Assembly (NCBI GenBank): GCA_036346375.1
Contig: CM070506.1
Location: 868,001 to 932,000, forward strand
Reading direction: 5' to 3'
Length of the DNA stretch: 64,000 nt
Source: Guadua angustifolia
Lineage: Eukaryota > Streptophyta > Magnoliopsida > Poales > Poaceae
This document shows positions 45,891 through 58,505 of the stretch, one piece after another. The position numbers and the translations under genes were made by a program. Below the pieces are notes generated by a model. The model was not told the DNA's origin, ran no database searches, and saw only the letters and a program-made list of their open reading frames with translations. How positions within the stretch are numbered: position 1 is the stretch's first letter; the number at the start of each line of letters is the position of its first letter.

Positions 45891-48586
45891 ATGGCCAAGC
45901 TCGGGAAAAGTTCCCTGATGGTGGCAAGGATGAGAGAACTTGAGAGCTTGGGGCTGTTGGACCCGGTGACATGGCGGCTACTGGATGGAGAGACCGAGCC
46001 GTAGCCACGGGATGACGAGCTCGTCAGCACAGAGCACTAATGCTCTTCGGCGTGCGGACGCTAGAGAGCGACTTTCTTGCAGCCGTTCTCGCTGTATGCG
46101 AGATCGAGTTAATCAATCTGGTACCCAACTCCATTCTTTTGCTTTCCATCTTCTCTCACCTGTGCGAGGGGTTCCTTGGAATCCTTCCCACCCCCTCGCT
46201 TTTCTTTTGCTTCTTCTCCCTTTTCCGCACCGGGAAGGACCCCGTGGTCGGATGCCTTTACTTCCGGCTGTGGACGGGAATCCCGTGGTCATTCCCCCAA
46301 ATGCACCCCCGCGACTCCCTCGGCCCGTGGACCGAGCGGTGGTTCTACTTGAAGCGGGGCGAGGGTGGCGCGCTGGCGTTTGACGGCACCCCCATCAACG
46401 GAAAGAAGCAGACCCCGGAAGTGGGCGACCTAGAAGACGATCAAGAGGCCATCACCAATGACTTCCTGAGAGGCCGGGTGTTCCCCCTGCGGAGGAGGGA
46501 GCACCCCTTCTTCCAGATCCAAGGTTGCGACGACCTTACTCGTGAAGGGACAACTGGTAGGTTGCTTTGCCTTAAAGCTCGCTTCAGTTTTGTCCCCCGG
46601 GTTCCTTTTAATGAGTTGGTCTTTTCAACAGCGCCGAAGGAGTCCTGGATTGCTGCCCGAATGAGCGAGATGTTTGGGAAGGCCGCGTACAACTATACCC
46701 TCGATGAACCTGTGCCGAGGAACGTGCTGCGCCGTAAAGCCGAGGTAAGTCGCCTTGGACGAAGCTTCTCTGTCCTTATTCACCTGAAGCCCTCTTTGAC
46801 CCTTCGATGCCCCGCAGGACAAGCTCGAGTTGCTTGAGACGGCGAGGAAGATGCTGCCACTGCCCGGGGTGGGCAAAGGCAAGAAGACGAGCAAGAGACC
46901 AGCCCTGGACGGAGCGGGCGGAAAAGACCCGAAGAAGCCGCATGTCGAGTGGGGCGACCGTGCGATGGTGAGCATCCTTGGTCGAGCCCCCCGAGCTTCT
47001 CGTTCGCGCTCCTTCATCCTCTAACCTAGAACCTTCCCCGCAGCAACAGAGCACAGCGGACGTAGCCAGGACCTCGACCGAGGCCCATGACCCACTGCAG
47101 GCCCTGAGGACCAGAACCCGAGGAAGGGACTCCGTCCCCCTTGCAGGGCACCAGGGGCCCCGCTAGCCCCCTACGAAGCGGAGGCTGCGGACTTAGGTAC
47201 ATCATTGGGCTCCTTCTCGCTTTTGATTCCCTTCCATCTTCTTAGCTTAGCAGTCGCTCTTAATCGCAGACCTTGATCGCCCGAGCTCAACACCTGCCCG
47301 TATTGACAATGACTATCGTCCAGGGCGAGTCTGGGTCTGAAGAGGAGGAGGAGGCCAACTACATGCTGGCGCCCCACCGTCCCTTAGGCCGAGGGCGCAC
47401 TCCTTCGAGCCCCCAGAGCCGGGTTCAGGCCGGCGAGTTCGACCAAGGGCTCGATGAATCGGACAAAGAAGAGGCTCTCCCCGTGACCAGCGAGCATTAT
47501 GGCACCGGCGAGGTAGATGCTGAAGACAACGTCGACCCGCCAGAGGCTGCCGAAGGGAGACGCCCCTACCATGGCCACCGAGGCCGCGCCGACCGTGGCG
47601 GTCGGAACTCCTCGAACCGCCGATCCCGAAGGCACTCCAGCCGCGACAAGCACGGAGGACCAAGGCGTGATCCAAGCTGGGGCCACTGCAGGAGTGGAGG
47701 CCAAAGCCCCTCCAGCTTCGGGAAACGAGGCCGAAGCCCCCACTAGAATTGAGTTTGGGAGCAGGTCAAGCCCCCTCGAGGAGGAAGCTCGAGGCGTTGC
47801 CGCCCACGACGGGCACCCGGTCTCTCCTCGAACACCTGCGGCAAGTGGGTGACTTCGCTGCAGAACGCGTCGGGCAGTGGCCCCGCCGTGTACTCCCGTG
47901 CAACCTTCGAGGGCCGCCTTACCCAGGTACTTAAGTCTTATCCGGACCTTGGCTTGGACCTTGCCCTTTTTTTGTCTCTCTCTTTAACTCCGTCATACGC
48001 TGCACTGACCCTTCGAGCTCCACAGGCCATCGACTCAGTCACCCGAGAGCTGCAAGGCCTTCAAACGCACGCTGACGGGCTCAAAGCTTTGCTCGATGTG
48101 CTGGAGGACCGGGAGACAACACGCTCCAAGCTCGTGGAGGACCTGCAAACCGAGCGGGAGGAGGCCGCACAAAAGGCAGCAGAAGATTCCAGCGAGATCG
48201 CCAGCCTCCGCAGGGTGGTGGAGACGCTCGAGACCACCCATAAGGCCGAGCTGGAGCAGGCCATCACCTCGGAGCGGGACCATGCGTACAAAGCCGTCGA
48301 AGACGAGCGTACGAGGTCGGCCAAGGCGCTCGAAACCGAACGAGCCAAAGCCGAAGAACGAAGTAAGGCCGCTGCGGACCAGGCAGCCGTTTCGTCGAAG
48401 GCCTCCCCCGAGCTCGAGGCCAAGGTGAAAGAGCTCGAGGAGAAACTGGGTCGAGCAAGCAAGGCGGCCAAGAGCGCCTTGGCCCAGCTTCAAGAAGAAC
48501 GCCAGCAGGTCGCTAAAGCCTCAACCGGCCATCCGACTCGAATCGAGCTCTCGACCTTAAGGGCCAAGGTAGCCGAGCTCGAGTAG
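45891..48586 (+). pseudogene. Antisense accessory gene of gypsy 2 (PF04195-type, spliced, coiled-coil C-terminus)
   Basis: On the strand opposite gag-pol, starting at ATG 45891 (MAKLGKSSLM). A TAG at 46002 stands where element 1 has a glutamine codon, and the frame shifts before 46040. The PF04195-like core follows (INLVPNSILLLSIFSHLCEGFLG in the translation, 46110-46180). Plausible GT-AG introns are 46557-46631 (75 nt, length divisible by three), 46745-46817 and 46968-47043; exon 46818-46967 is exactly 50 codons. The acidic segment (GSEEEEEA) is at 47330 and another intron probably ends just before 48027. The last exon (to 48586) encodes an ~185-residue Glu/Ala/Lys-rich coiled coil. Known Tat antisense genes have no agreed function. 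The stop and frameshift make it a pseudogene. Confidence 0.7.
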
Positions 48587-49187
48587 GAGAAGCTTCAGCG
48601 AGATGGCCGACTTGTAGATAGGTAGACTTCCTGCAAGACTTTTGTAAGAAAACGGTTCAATGGAACAACTGTATTTCAGCTAGAACAGTTTAATGTCTTA
48701 GTTTGCTTTATCATTTCTCGACCAAGAAATTTTTCCCAATCATGCACTTAGCCTTTTTCGGTCGTGGTATATCTCGTCCCAAATTTCTGGGCTCAAGGTC
48801 GAGCAACGCCGGCCTTGGGCGCAAGTTAGAAATCCTGCAAAGACCAAGACCTGCAAGATCGAAAAAAGCCCACAGGGAGCATAACATGGTCGCACGAGGA
48901 AAAGCTTAGGATCTAGAGTAAGGCTCGAGGCATGACAACGATTTGCACGCTGCTCGTTGGACCCGGTCATGGGCTTAGTTCGAACCCTGGCGCAGGGGGA
49001 GTATTGATGCGAAGAGGTTCGGCTTACACGCAACTCGACCACTAGGGGTGAAGGGTAAGCCCCCGACACTTGGGCCAAGAGCAAGCGCGCTCATCCGTAG
49101 GTCGGGCTCAGAGAGGGTTGAGCTCGAGCCAACACAAAGCATAGAAAAAAGGTGCGCAAAGACCAATCATGACAATTGAACAAGAGC

Positions 49188-49193
49188 TTTATT
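49188..49193 (-). promoter_or_regulatory. AATAAA just downstream of pol in gypsy 2
   Basis: AATAAA on the minus strand about 20 bases past the pol stop codon (49213-49215), matching 10160-10165 in element 1. Confidence 0.35.
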
Positions 49194-49212
49194 GAAATTT
49201 GAGGTAAAAGGG

Positions 49213-51905
49213 TTACACATAGAATTTACAAAGCTGGTCAATATTCCATGAGCTAGAGAGCTCTCTGCCATCGGGCATCGCTAGCCGGTAAGCCCCCGTG
49301 CGATTTGTTGAAACAACTCTATAGGGGCCCTCCCACCGCGGGGATAACTTGTTGGTGTTGGACAGAGCCTAAATCCGTCTCAGGGCTAAGTCCCCAACAA
49401 GGAGCTCCGTAGGTTGTATCGATCGAGACGCATGTCTGCGAAGAGCTTGCAGGTACTGCGCCGATCGTAGTAGTGCACGGCATCTTACTTCTTCCACCAG
49501 GGTAAGGTCAAGAGACCGCTTGCTCAAGTCGATCCGACGACTAAGTCGACTCGCAAAGCCCGCCAGGACCTCGGGGAGGCGGGGATTCGCTTCGCATCAA
49601 CACGAGCCTAAGGGTGTGGACCCCGTTGTTTCTACCGACCGTGGTACTTAATAGACCATAAGATGGTGGGGAGTTCGCCCACCTAGGTCCGGCCGTGTCG
49701 CTCGAGCTCATCCGACACTCACTTTTTGACGCCTTTGAACGATTTGTTCCGCGTCGGCGCGCTCCACCGCTTCCATTACTCGTGGGTGGGCCACCGAGGC
49801 ATAGCATACCTTGGTGCCAATGTTCGCAGACTCTCGAACAAACATCGGTAAATTGAGTTCCATTGTCGTGAATGATTCGCATGGAACTCTATACCGTGGC
49901 CCTTAACAAAGCGGAAGAACTTGAACGCGCGCGTGAGCCGTGATGGTCGAGACGGGTTCGCCGATCCATTTGGTGAAGGTATCGATGGCGCATTTAACAA
50001 AACTTCTTCCCCAGAGCTCGTGGGAAGGGGCCGAGGATGTCCAAATTTCTGTGTCGAGAAAGGCCAAGCAAGTGGGATGGTCTGGAGTGCATAGGCAGGT
50101 TGATGCGACTTCCGAGCATGAAACTGGCAGGCTCGACAGGTGCGGACAATGTTGGGCACGTCCTGGAGTGCTGTTGGCCAGTAGAACCCCATGCGGAAAG
50201 CCTTCCCGACCATGGTCCTGAAAGAAGAGTGCGCCCCACACAGACCTGAATGAATGTCATGTAACAGGTACTTACCCTCCTCTGTGGTGACACACTTTGT
50301 CAGGATGCCGGAAACATTCCGACGATAAAGCTTGCCGTCCATGAGTTTATACGAAGCTCGCCTTTGCTTGATCTCGCGCCTTCCACTGGCTCGACCGGGA
50401 GCTCACCCGTCGCCAGGAAACGATGGATCGGCTCGGCCCACGAGGGAACACCTTCAATGAAGGCGACCAAGGCCCCTTGGTCGGAGATGGAGGGAGACGC
50501 CAGGGTTTACGGGATCATGTCTGGAGGAACTTCATCGTCAGACGACCCGAGCTTGGAGAGAAATTCTGCGTCGGAGTTGTCCTTCTGCACCACATGCGTG
50601 ACCTCCAGGTTCTGGAACCACTTCTCCATCTTGCGTGCCTCCGCGAGGTACTTGGCCATAGAGTCCTCCGAGCACTGGTAACCCTTGTTGAACTGGTTGA
50701 TGACAAGCTGCGAATCGCCCTTGACGACCAACCGGCGAACGCCCAATGTCTTGCAAGCCCGGAGCCCCCCAGAAGGGCTTCAGATCGCCGCATTGTTTGT
50801 TGCCGAACGGCGAACCACATACCCTAGCTTGTCGCTCAAGGGTAAGGATGAGGATCCCATTTCGAGCGCTTGAAGGACCGCGAGCCATCGGTACATGATC
50901 CGAGGCTTCTCCTTATCGACCTCGAGCTCGGAAGCTTGCTATGGATGTTTGCTCGACCACGGTCACCAAAGACTGCGACTTGATAGCCGTATGTGCTACT
51001 TAACCGGAGGTCGAAGACGGCCAGCTCCATGGCCCACTTGGCGATGCGACCTCCGGCCTTCGGGTTCCTCAAGATTTCCCCTAGCGGAAAGTTGCTCGGC
51101 ATGACTACAGAGTGAGCCTGGAAGTAGTGCCGGAGCTTGCGCGAGGCCATGAGGAGGGCATAGAGCAGTTTCTGGACCTGAGGATAACGCTCCTTCGGCC
51201 CATAGAGGACCTTGTTGATGTAGTAGATCGGTGTCAGCCGCACATCCCACTCTGGTCACCGTGATGGCCGACGGCACGGGCGGTGGCACGAGGTAGAGCA
51301 ACAACCTCTCACCTAGCTGCGGGGTCGTAAGTAAGGGTGGTGTTGACAGGTATACCTTCAACTCGTCGAAGGACCGCTGAGCCTCGGGCGTCCACTCGAA
51401 GACCCCGTGCTTGCGCAAGGCCTTGAAGAATGGCAGCCCGCGCTCGTTGAGCCTCGAGATGAACCGGCTGAGGGCAGCCATGCGACCGGTGAGGCATTAC
51501 ACCTGCTTTATCGAACTCGGGGGAACCATCTTCTCTATCGCCTCAATCTTCTCTAGGTTCAGGCCGACCCCCGAGCCCCCGATCATGTAGTCGAGCACCT
51601 TCCTAGAGGCGGCACCAAACACGCACTTCTCCGGATTGAGCTTGATCTTGTGCTTGTTCAGGTTGGCGAAGGTCTCCTCAAGATCTTGAACGTGGCTGGC
51701 TTCGGCGGAGCTCTTGACGATGATGTCGTCCACGTAGACCTCGAGGTTGCGGCCGATCTGAGGCTCGAACGTCTTAGTCATTAGGCGCTGGAAGGTCGCG
51801 CCTGTGTTGCGTAGACCAAACGACATGGTCGTATAGCAGTAGGTCCCGAACGGCGTGATGAACGACGTCTTGCTTTCATCATCAACCGCCAGCTTGATCT
51901 GGTGG
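49213..51905 (-). pseudogene. pol: pol of gypsy 2, RT to integrase part (broken)
   Basis: RT resumes after the insert at 51905 with KLAVDDESKTSF, then MSFGLRNTGATFQR and YVDDIIVKS (51826-51497). RNase H and the connection region run to about 50510, with VKGDSQLVINQFNKGY of the archaeal-type RNase H used by Tat elements. Integrase starts with an HHCC finger (DIHSGLCGAHSS, RTCRAC; 50342-50050). The catalytic core is badly frame-shifted. The C-terminal part is well kept (LSPRWEGPYRVV, then SWNIDQLCKFYV and stop at 49213-49215). The part upstream of RT is missing. Confidence 0.8.
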
Positions 51906-54900
51906 TGTGGGGACCCGGATTAACTAAACCAACCCTTCAGGTTTCAACGCGCTAGTCCAGCAGATAGCGCACACAACAGACAAAGGATGATAACACAAAC
52001 ATATCAAAAGTAAATAACAGTAATAAGCAAAAGAGTGTAACAACATAAACATCCATCATCACATTATTACAAGTATGGAGCCTTACGGCTTAGGTGAAAA
52101 TGTAGCAGCGGAAATGTAGAACAAAAAGAGCCAATCAGTGTGCCCACAGGCAACCGACTGGGGTACGCTCCCTAGAAGATCGAGTCATCCTCCTCATCAT
52201 AGTCTTCACCACAAATGTCGAACGGTACAATGCCTGCTCTGATCTCTTCATCTGCTTTATGGAATAAGCAGCCCCGCAATGAAAAGCGGGGGTGAGTATG
52301 CAACATACCGCAAGTCTCTAAACTTAATGCAAGTAACTAAATGCATGGCTTGAACAAAGGAAGCATATAGGGTTCATTTGCATAAAGCTAAATTGAAATT
52401 TAAATACAAGTAATAATTTCATAAAGCAAAGATTTAACAAAATGTAAATAGCATAAATAATTAAACTTGAAGTATAACAATTTTCCGTGTTCCAACTACC
52501 GTTGGCTCTAGCCGCCAAACTAAAACCCGGAGCTCTAGGTCATGATTCCCAACCACATTTTTCATTTTAAACCAAATATTCATTTTTTTCCATTTAAAAC
52601 CAAAACCGAAAATCTACTATGTGAAAGCTGCCCACGCTGTTCTTATCCGTAAGCACGGCTACTCAAGTAGTTTTTAAGACTCGCAGAGTGGTACACTTTA
52701 CCCACACGACATGATCATCCCGTTTTGCCAGGCCAGTAACACACTTCCTTTGGTGTGTCGGCAAGGAGATCATGACAAGGCCTTTCCAATGCATAATACC
52801 GCTACCGACTTCACCCGCTAAGGTTCCACCGCTGGTAGGGCTACCTCCGCCCAGTCCAGAAGCCCCCTCTTGCGCCTTGCAAGTGTCATCCCGACAAACC
52901 CAAGACTGACCATCGGTGAAGTCAAATAACGATACATGCAAATTACTTAGCCAGGTCGTACCCATATAGACATGTGGTTGTACTGTATAGCATGGCCCAA
53001 GGTAACACACGACCGGTCCTTAATTGACTAGGGTGGACAATCACATTCCAAAATTTTGTGCATCCCGCACCCGCCATTCAACCAATCCGCCTTGCCTAAA
53101 TCATTTTTCACTTTTAATTTCAAATTAATACCGCAACACCAATTGCCATAATTTCCACAATTCATTTTGAATCCGAATGAAATCATTTCCATAATGGTAA
53201 GGTAATCGACGTGATTAAGCATGGCTAAGCATTTTCTACCGTTCCCATAATCAAAATGATTACCATTAATTACAGTAATTAGTTTTCCTAAGGTGTCAAA
53301 GGTTGTCAAGTTGAATATCAATGTGGCATAACAAAGTTGGAATATAGCTAAGCATCAAAACAGTATTTAAAGTATGATACGCAAATAATAAGCATGCAAT
53401 AATTTAAACACAAAATAGCATTTCATAAACTTGGGTTCAATATGGTCAAGGGAGACTTGCCTTCAATCTCTCCCGCTGCTGCAACCTCCGCTGGATGCTC
53501 CTCTCGCTCAACCGGTGAGTCATCTACACGCGAAACACGCAAATCGAGGCAAAAATAAATAAAACCAGAAATAAACAAAATTAAAAAATTCATAAAAATG
53601 ATACCAACAGATAGATCTTGATTTTAGATGAATTTAGAATTTGAATCGCTCAATCGGAGTTCGAACGAGGAGAACGGCCTTCAAGTTTCTCGAGAGAAAA
53701 TCGGAAAAATATTAAGAGTAACACGTGTCGGGCTCGGATTGGATGATTTTCGGATTTTCGGAAATAATCGGGAAATACCAAAAATGAATGCGCTGACACG
53801 CGGGGCCCACGAGTCATTGACTCGGCTCACGTGAACTCGGTGCACCGAGGAGTTTACGGATGACGTGGCGAAGACGTGTAGGCTAGGGTCTACGTGGCAC
53901 GAACGTGGCACCGACGGAGCATCCACGTGGCGATGACCTGGTGCAACACAGCGATTCGGCGTTGCTGACGTCGGCGGCCACACCGATTTAGGGCTGAGGT
54001 GGCTTCGACGTGGCGGACAAGGGGCGGCTACATGAGATGCTAGCGACGACGTGGCGCACACGTGGCTGGCACGTGGCGCACACATGTCACAAACGTGACG
54101 ACACACCGGACTTTCCGGTGAGGTGGCGTGAACGTGGTCAACACAGTGGAGTCGAGGGTCGACGTGGCGGCGTTGTGGCGGCCGACAAGGCGACACGCAA
54201 AGGTGACGGCGCTTGGTTTCGGGGAGGCTTACCGATCACAAGACGGCGAAGATCCGAGCGGTCCGCTGCGGATCGACGGTGGAGGTTGACGGAGAGAGTC
54301 GACGGCGAGGTCTGCGGCTTGAACGCTACCGAACTTGAGGAAGACGGCACCGAAACGCGGCGATGGAACGACGATCGGATGAAAGAGTTAGTGATTCGGT
54401 AGAGGTTGACGAAGTGAACTCAACGGACCAAAAGATACTGGCGGAGGCTCACCGGAGAGGGAAGAAGAGGGCGGAATGGCTCGGCACGGTCTCGCACTCG
54501 GCGAGGTCGCGACGGCCACGGATTCGGCGTCTCCGTCGGCGAGACTTGAGGGAAAAGTTGCGTATAAGGTGGAGAACGCGACGTGAACCCGAGAAGGCTT
54601 AAATAGCCTAGGGTTGCGGTAGAGGTGCGGATGCGAGGTTGGTTTCCGGCGGTCGGCTGCACGGCGGCGGCATTATTTGGGGACGACGTGACGCACCGAG
54701 CCATAGATCGAATCGGACGGGTGAGTTCGTTGGAAACTAGGGTTTGGGTTTTGATCCCGTGGTCACATTAATCCGCCGCTGATTCGCGATTAACGTGGAA
54801 GGATTAGGGTTTGTTGAATCGGCCGCATGCGGTGCGTTGGTAGGCGAAAGTGTTTTCGCCCATAACAGATTAAAGGATTTAGGAAATTCAAGAAAAATGC

Positions 54901-55159
54901 CAGAAAATCCGAATTAACTCCATAAATCCAAATAAATAGCAAACAACTTCGGAAAAATTCCTAAAAATACAGAAAAATCAAATGAAACATAAGGAACCCA
55001 ATAAAAATAACAAATAATTAATTTGAAGTATAGGTTAATCCAATTAAATCCTTTTTGGCTTTTGAAAATTAAATTTAAGCTGAATTAATTTCGAATAAAA
55101 TCCCACGGGTTCGCGTTTTGAAATTCAAACTCCAAAAATTTGAAAAACAGTATGTTACA
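51906..55159 (-). mobile_element. Chromovirus 3' LTR (minus) inserted in the gypsy 2 RT
   Basis: Plus-strand ends are TGTGGGGACCC and CAGTATGTTACA; on the minus strand TGTAACATAC to GGGTCCCCACA, 3254 bp. It interrupts the RT gene between the codons for HHQ and IKLAVDD (left flank GGTGG). Directly beyond its right end the plus strand shows CCTTCCCCCCT, the complement of the AGGGGGGAAGG purine tract that precedes chromovirus 3' LTRs. The interior includes the CACTTCCTTTGGTGTGTCGGC landmark shared with 17686. Confidence 0.85.
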
Positions 55160-55170
55160 AACCTTCCCCC

Positions 55171-55320
55171 CTAACAAGAAATCTCAACCCCGAGATTTGA
55201 AACTAACCAGGGAAAAAGGTTGGGGTAGTCCGCTTGAAGATCCTCCTCGCGCTCCCAGGTGGCTTCCTCTTCCGGATGATTGCTCCAATCGACTTTCGCC
55301 TTGTGATTCCTAATTGATGT
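55171..55320 (-). pseudogene. End of chromovirus pol with chromodomain tail
   Basis: The minus-strand frame reads KVDWSNHPEEEATWEREED, then LQADYPNLFPW and a stop at 55171-55173. The EEATWE block is the C-terminal part of the integrase chromodomain used by chromoviruses. Only about 45 residues remain; everything upstream (rest of pol, gag, 5' LTR) is gone or replaced. Confidence 0.85.
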
Positions 55321-56165
55321 GCGGAAATAGAGAAGACTTCTATTTTAATTTTAGGTAAGTGATGAGAGATACTAATACTTTCTACATGTCTCTTTTGTTT
55401 AAATAACTAGTATTGTTAATAATCTAATTTATATAGTGGTATGTGGTATGATTAGAATATTTGAGGTGAAAGAAAAGATGCATTGTCATTACTCTCATTT
55501 GGGGAAAACCGAATGTTTAATATCAAGAAAGGTATTTGAATACAATGGTTGATCTCAGATAATTCAACATTAGTCGATTTAAATGAGCTGAGAATAAATG
55601 TCAGCCGAAAGGACTTTAAATTGGAAAACATGTATATATAATTCAAGTATTGGGTTGAGGTAAGAGGATTATAAGATGATTCATGGTGATTTAACTTGTT
55701 TGCTCACTTTGGTAAACAAAGGGTTTTCATTTTCTTTGGTTTTGAAAACTATGAAGGACTAAAATATATAGACTCAAAAGATTGATTGCAGGAATTGAAT
55801 ACACAAGGGACGTACTCAATACCACAACAAGTGCCGGGTACAATCACATAAGAAAGATGTTTACGTTCAGAGCCTGATATCGAGGCAGGGGTTGTTCTAG
55901 ACACTTGATGTTTTCTAGGTCTTTGAGATAGCTTGGAAATTATTGATGTTTTCCTTGTCGAGGTGAAGTAAAATTCTTCTTGGGTAGGTGTTGGCGAAGT
56001 ATTCAAGTTCTTCTTGGTTGATACAAGTGACATTACCCATTTTATTTGAAACAACAGAAAGGTTGTTTGCTAATGATATAAAATAGATGATCAGGAAGTG
56101 ACTAGGATCAAAGAGTTGATCTTAAAATTAAACTTATACCCTGGTAAGGTTCAAATACATAAGTA
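55321..56165. other. Unassigned filler between chromovirus and gypsy 2 protease
   Basis: AT-rich. It joins the chromovirus pol remnant at 55320 and the gypsy 2 protease end at 56166. A minus-strand frame (56054-55749, ~100 residues, Ser/Thr/Lys-rich) is not recognised. Compared with element 1, the segment between protease and mid-RT is absent. Confidence 0.5.
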
Positions 56166-56774
56166 TCATACCTTCTGGCGGGCCACTTTCGTGGTTGCTG
56201 ATGGACCCTGTTGAGGCAGCATGCCAGCGAGGGCTAGGGCTTGAGTCTCGCAACCGTGCGCCGCTTTGAGGTCACCACGCACAGTGATGATGCCACCTGG
56301 TCCCGGGAGTTTCTTGCAGCGGTGACCGTAGTGGTTGGCCGCCATGAACTTAACTAGGGCGGGACGCCCGAGGATGGCGTTGTAAGGGAGGTCACCCTCG
56401 ATCACCTCGAAGGTGATCAGCTTGGTGCAGAAGTTATCCGAGGCGCCGAAGGTGACGGGCAGGACCACCTGCCCCAAAGGCGTGGTTGAGATCCTAGGAA
56501 CGACCCCGAAGAACAGAATCGCGATGCTCTTGACATTCGACCGGGGGATTTGCATCCGGTCGAGCGCGCTAGCTAGCAGCAAATTGAGGGAGCTGCCACC
56601 ATCGACCATGACACGCCCGACCATGGTGTTGCTGATGGTCGGGGTCACGACCAAGGTAGTCTTAAGGTCCTTGGACATACCTTGGGGGGCATCCTCCGGC
56701 GTGAAGGTGATCATAGCCCCGACCCACTTGCAGGGCTGGTTTGTGGGTGTCCCGATGGTGGCCTGGTAAACCAC
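56166..56774 (-). pseudogene. Aspartic protease region of gypsy 2
   Basis: An open frame with VGRVMVDGGSSLNLLLASAL and GDLPYNAILGRPAL, closely matching 13344-13952. It ends GMLPQQGPSATT and is then cut by the foreign sequence. Confidence 0.8.
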
Positions 56775-56799
56775 ACGCGCGGCATCCTTGATCTCACGG

Positions 56800-58360
56800 G
56801 GGACTGGTACGCTGACAAGCCGCCGAAGATGACGTCGATCCGGTGGTCGCCCTGCTGAAAGTCCAGGTCGAGGTCGGCCAGGTCTTCTCCAGTGTTTACC
56901 CTTTCGGGCTGATCTCCTTCCTTCGGGAGTGTAGGCATCTCTCCACGCCCATCGTAGAAGGCCTCGAGCTTGGCCTGCCAGACCCCGCAGCCTCGAAGGT
57001 CGTGGCTCGGAGTCCTGTGAAACAGGTAGAATTTACCTTCATCGAACCGAGGCCGCCCCTCAGAACCTTGCGGGCGACCATCGGCCTGTCGCGACCCAGA
57101 CCGACGGTCGTCTTGCCGAGGTTGGCGCTGCGCCTGCTGGGACCATGGTCGATTTTGCTGAGAACGGGGCCTCTCCTGAGCCGAATCCCGAACTTCCATG
57201 ACCTCATGATGGCCGTCCGCCGAAACGGTCACCCGTGGTCGTCCTGCCTCATGCTTGCGGTCCCTCTTCCGCTTCTTGGCAGCCGAGCCTTGGTCGGTAT
57301 TCTTGGCGTTGGAGGGGCCGGCCTCGCCCAAATTGACACCAAGCTTACCTTGGTCGTAGTCGCGCTTCCAGCGGACCGCTCGTCAGATCTCGCAGAAGCG
57401 CCCGCCATGCGGAAAAGCTTCCGACGGTGAGCCTCGCCAGAATCTCTGTGTCTTCGGTGAGGCGCCGGTCATAACGCCGAACTTGAAGGCCTTGATCACG
57501 CCTTCATCGGATACACTAGGATCGATTCTAGTGCGATGAACCGCCGCACGGTCGCGGAGGGTTCATTCTTTCCCCGATCACTTTGGTCCAGTCCTTCGCC
57601 GCCGCTCATAGCAGCTCGAAGTTCGAGCGAGGGCGCTCTGGATTTGGCGCCACGAGCGGAAAGTACCGTTACTAGTTGAAGAGCCAGGTGCGGGCAGCAC
57701 CGTCCAAGACGGTAGGGACGTAGTTGGCCATCACATACTCGTCGCCTTCCGCGGCCAGGATGGCGGTGGTGTAAATCGAGAGGAACTCATTAGGGTTCTT
57801 CGTCCCGTCGAACTACTCGATCAATGCAGGCTTGAAGCGGGCCGCCATCGCACCCGCCAAGGTCGTTGAGTAAGCCGCGCACCAGATGTCGAACAGGACG
57901 CTACTGGGCGGTATTTGCCGCCGCCGAGTCGGATTCCCGATCTCCCTGGCGCTCCGCCCTACGACCTCGACGGCTGTGGCGGTGGGCGCGAGCATCACCC
58001 GGAAGGTACTGCAGGCGTTCATGGACCCGGCGACGCCTTGGGATGGCACAGCTTCGGTAGCGGCCTTATCGAGCTCGTCTGCAAGAGCTCGACCGAAAAG
58101 GCCTGACCTTGGACGGGCGGGGTCGGTCATGACTCGGGCGATCGCACGGAGACGCTCGCTCGACTGATGGAGCTTGGAACGACCTGATGACGTTCCAACC
58201 TTCTCGCGTTCCTCCCCACGGAGGGTCACTTACCTTTGGTTGATGGCGACTGGGCCATCCGCGAGCATCTTCGGGGTCCTCGGATCAAGGCCTCTTCTTC
58301 GCGCCGCCCGCGCCATGACTTGCGTACCATGAGAACGAGCCGATTAAGACGGTGGAGAAG
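56800..58360 (-). pseudogene. gag: gag of gypsy 2 (broken)
   Basis: The capsid-like part contains FDGTKNPNEFLSIYTTAILA, with a TAG just before it where element 1 reads arginine (ERFDGT). The nucleocapsid part (57331-56800) has the CX-type knuckle written YLFHRTPSHDLRGC, in which the first cysteine is replaced by tyrosine. Several frameshifts separate the blocks. Confidence 0.7.
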
Positions 58361-58505
58361 GGGAGAACAGGGATGTGGAGCTCCCATGCTTGGGAACCGC
58401 ATTCGAGCCCGAGCTCGCAGAATGTGTCGTTGCAGAAGACGCCATACCTCGAAAGTTTTGAATCTCTTCCGGATGAGCGAAGCTTTGGCCCCACTTGGCG
58501 CCAAT

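Noticed and set aside
53681..54402. Frames of 130-170 residues on both strands
   Set aside because: Inside the chromovirus LTR 51906-55159; repeated ACGTGGC words give Val/Ala/His-rich frames without domain signal.
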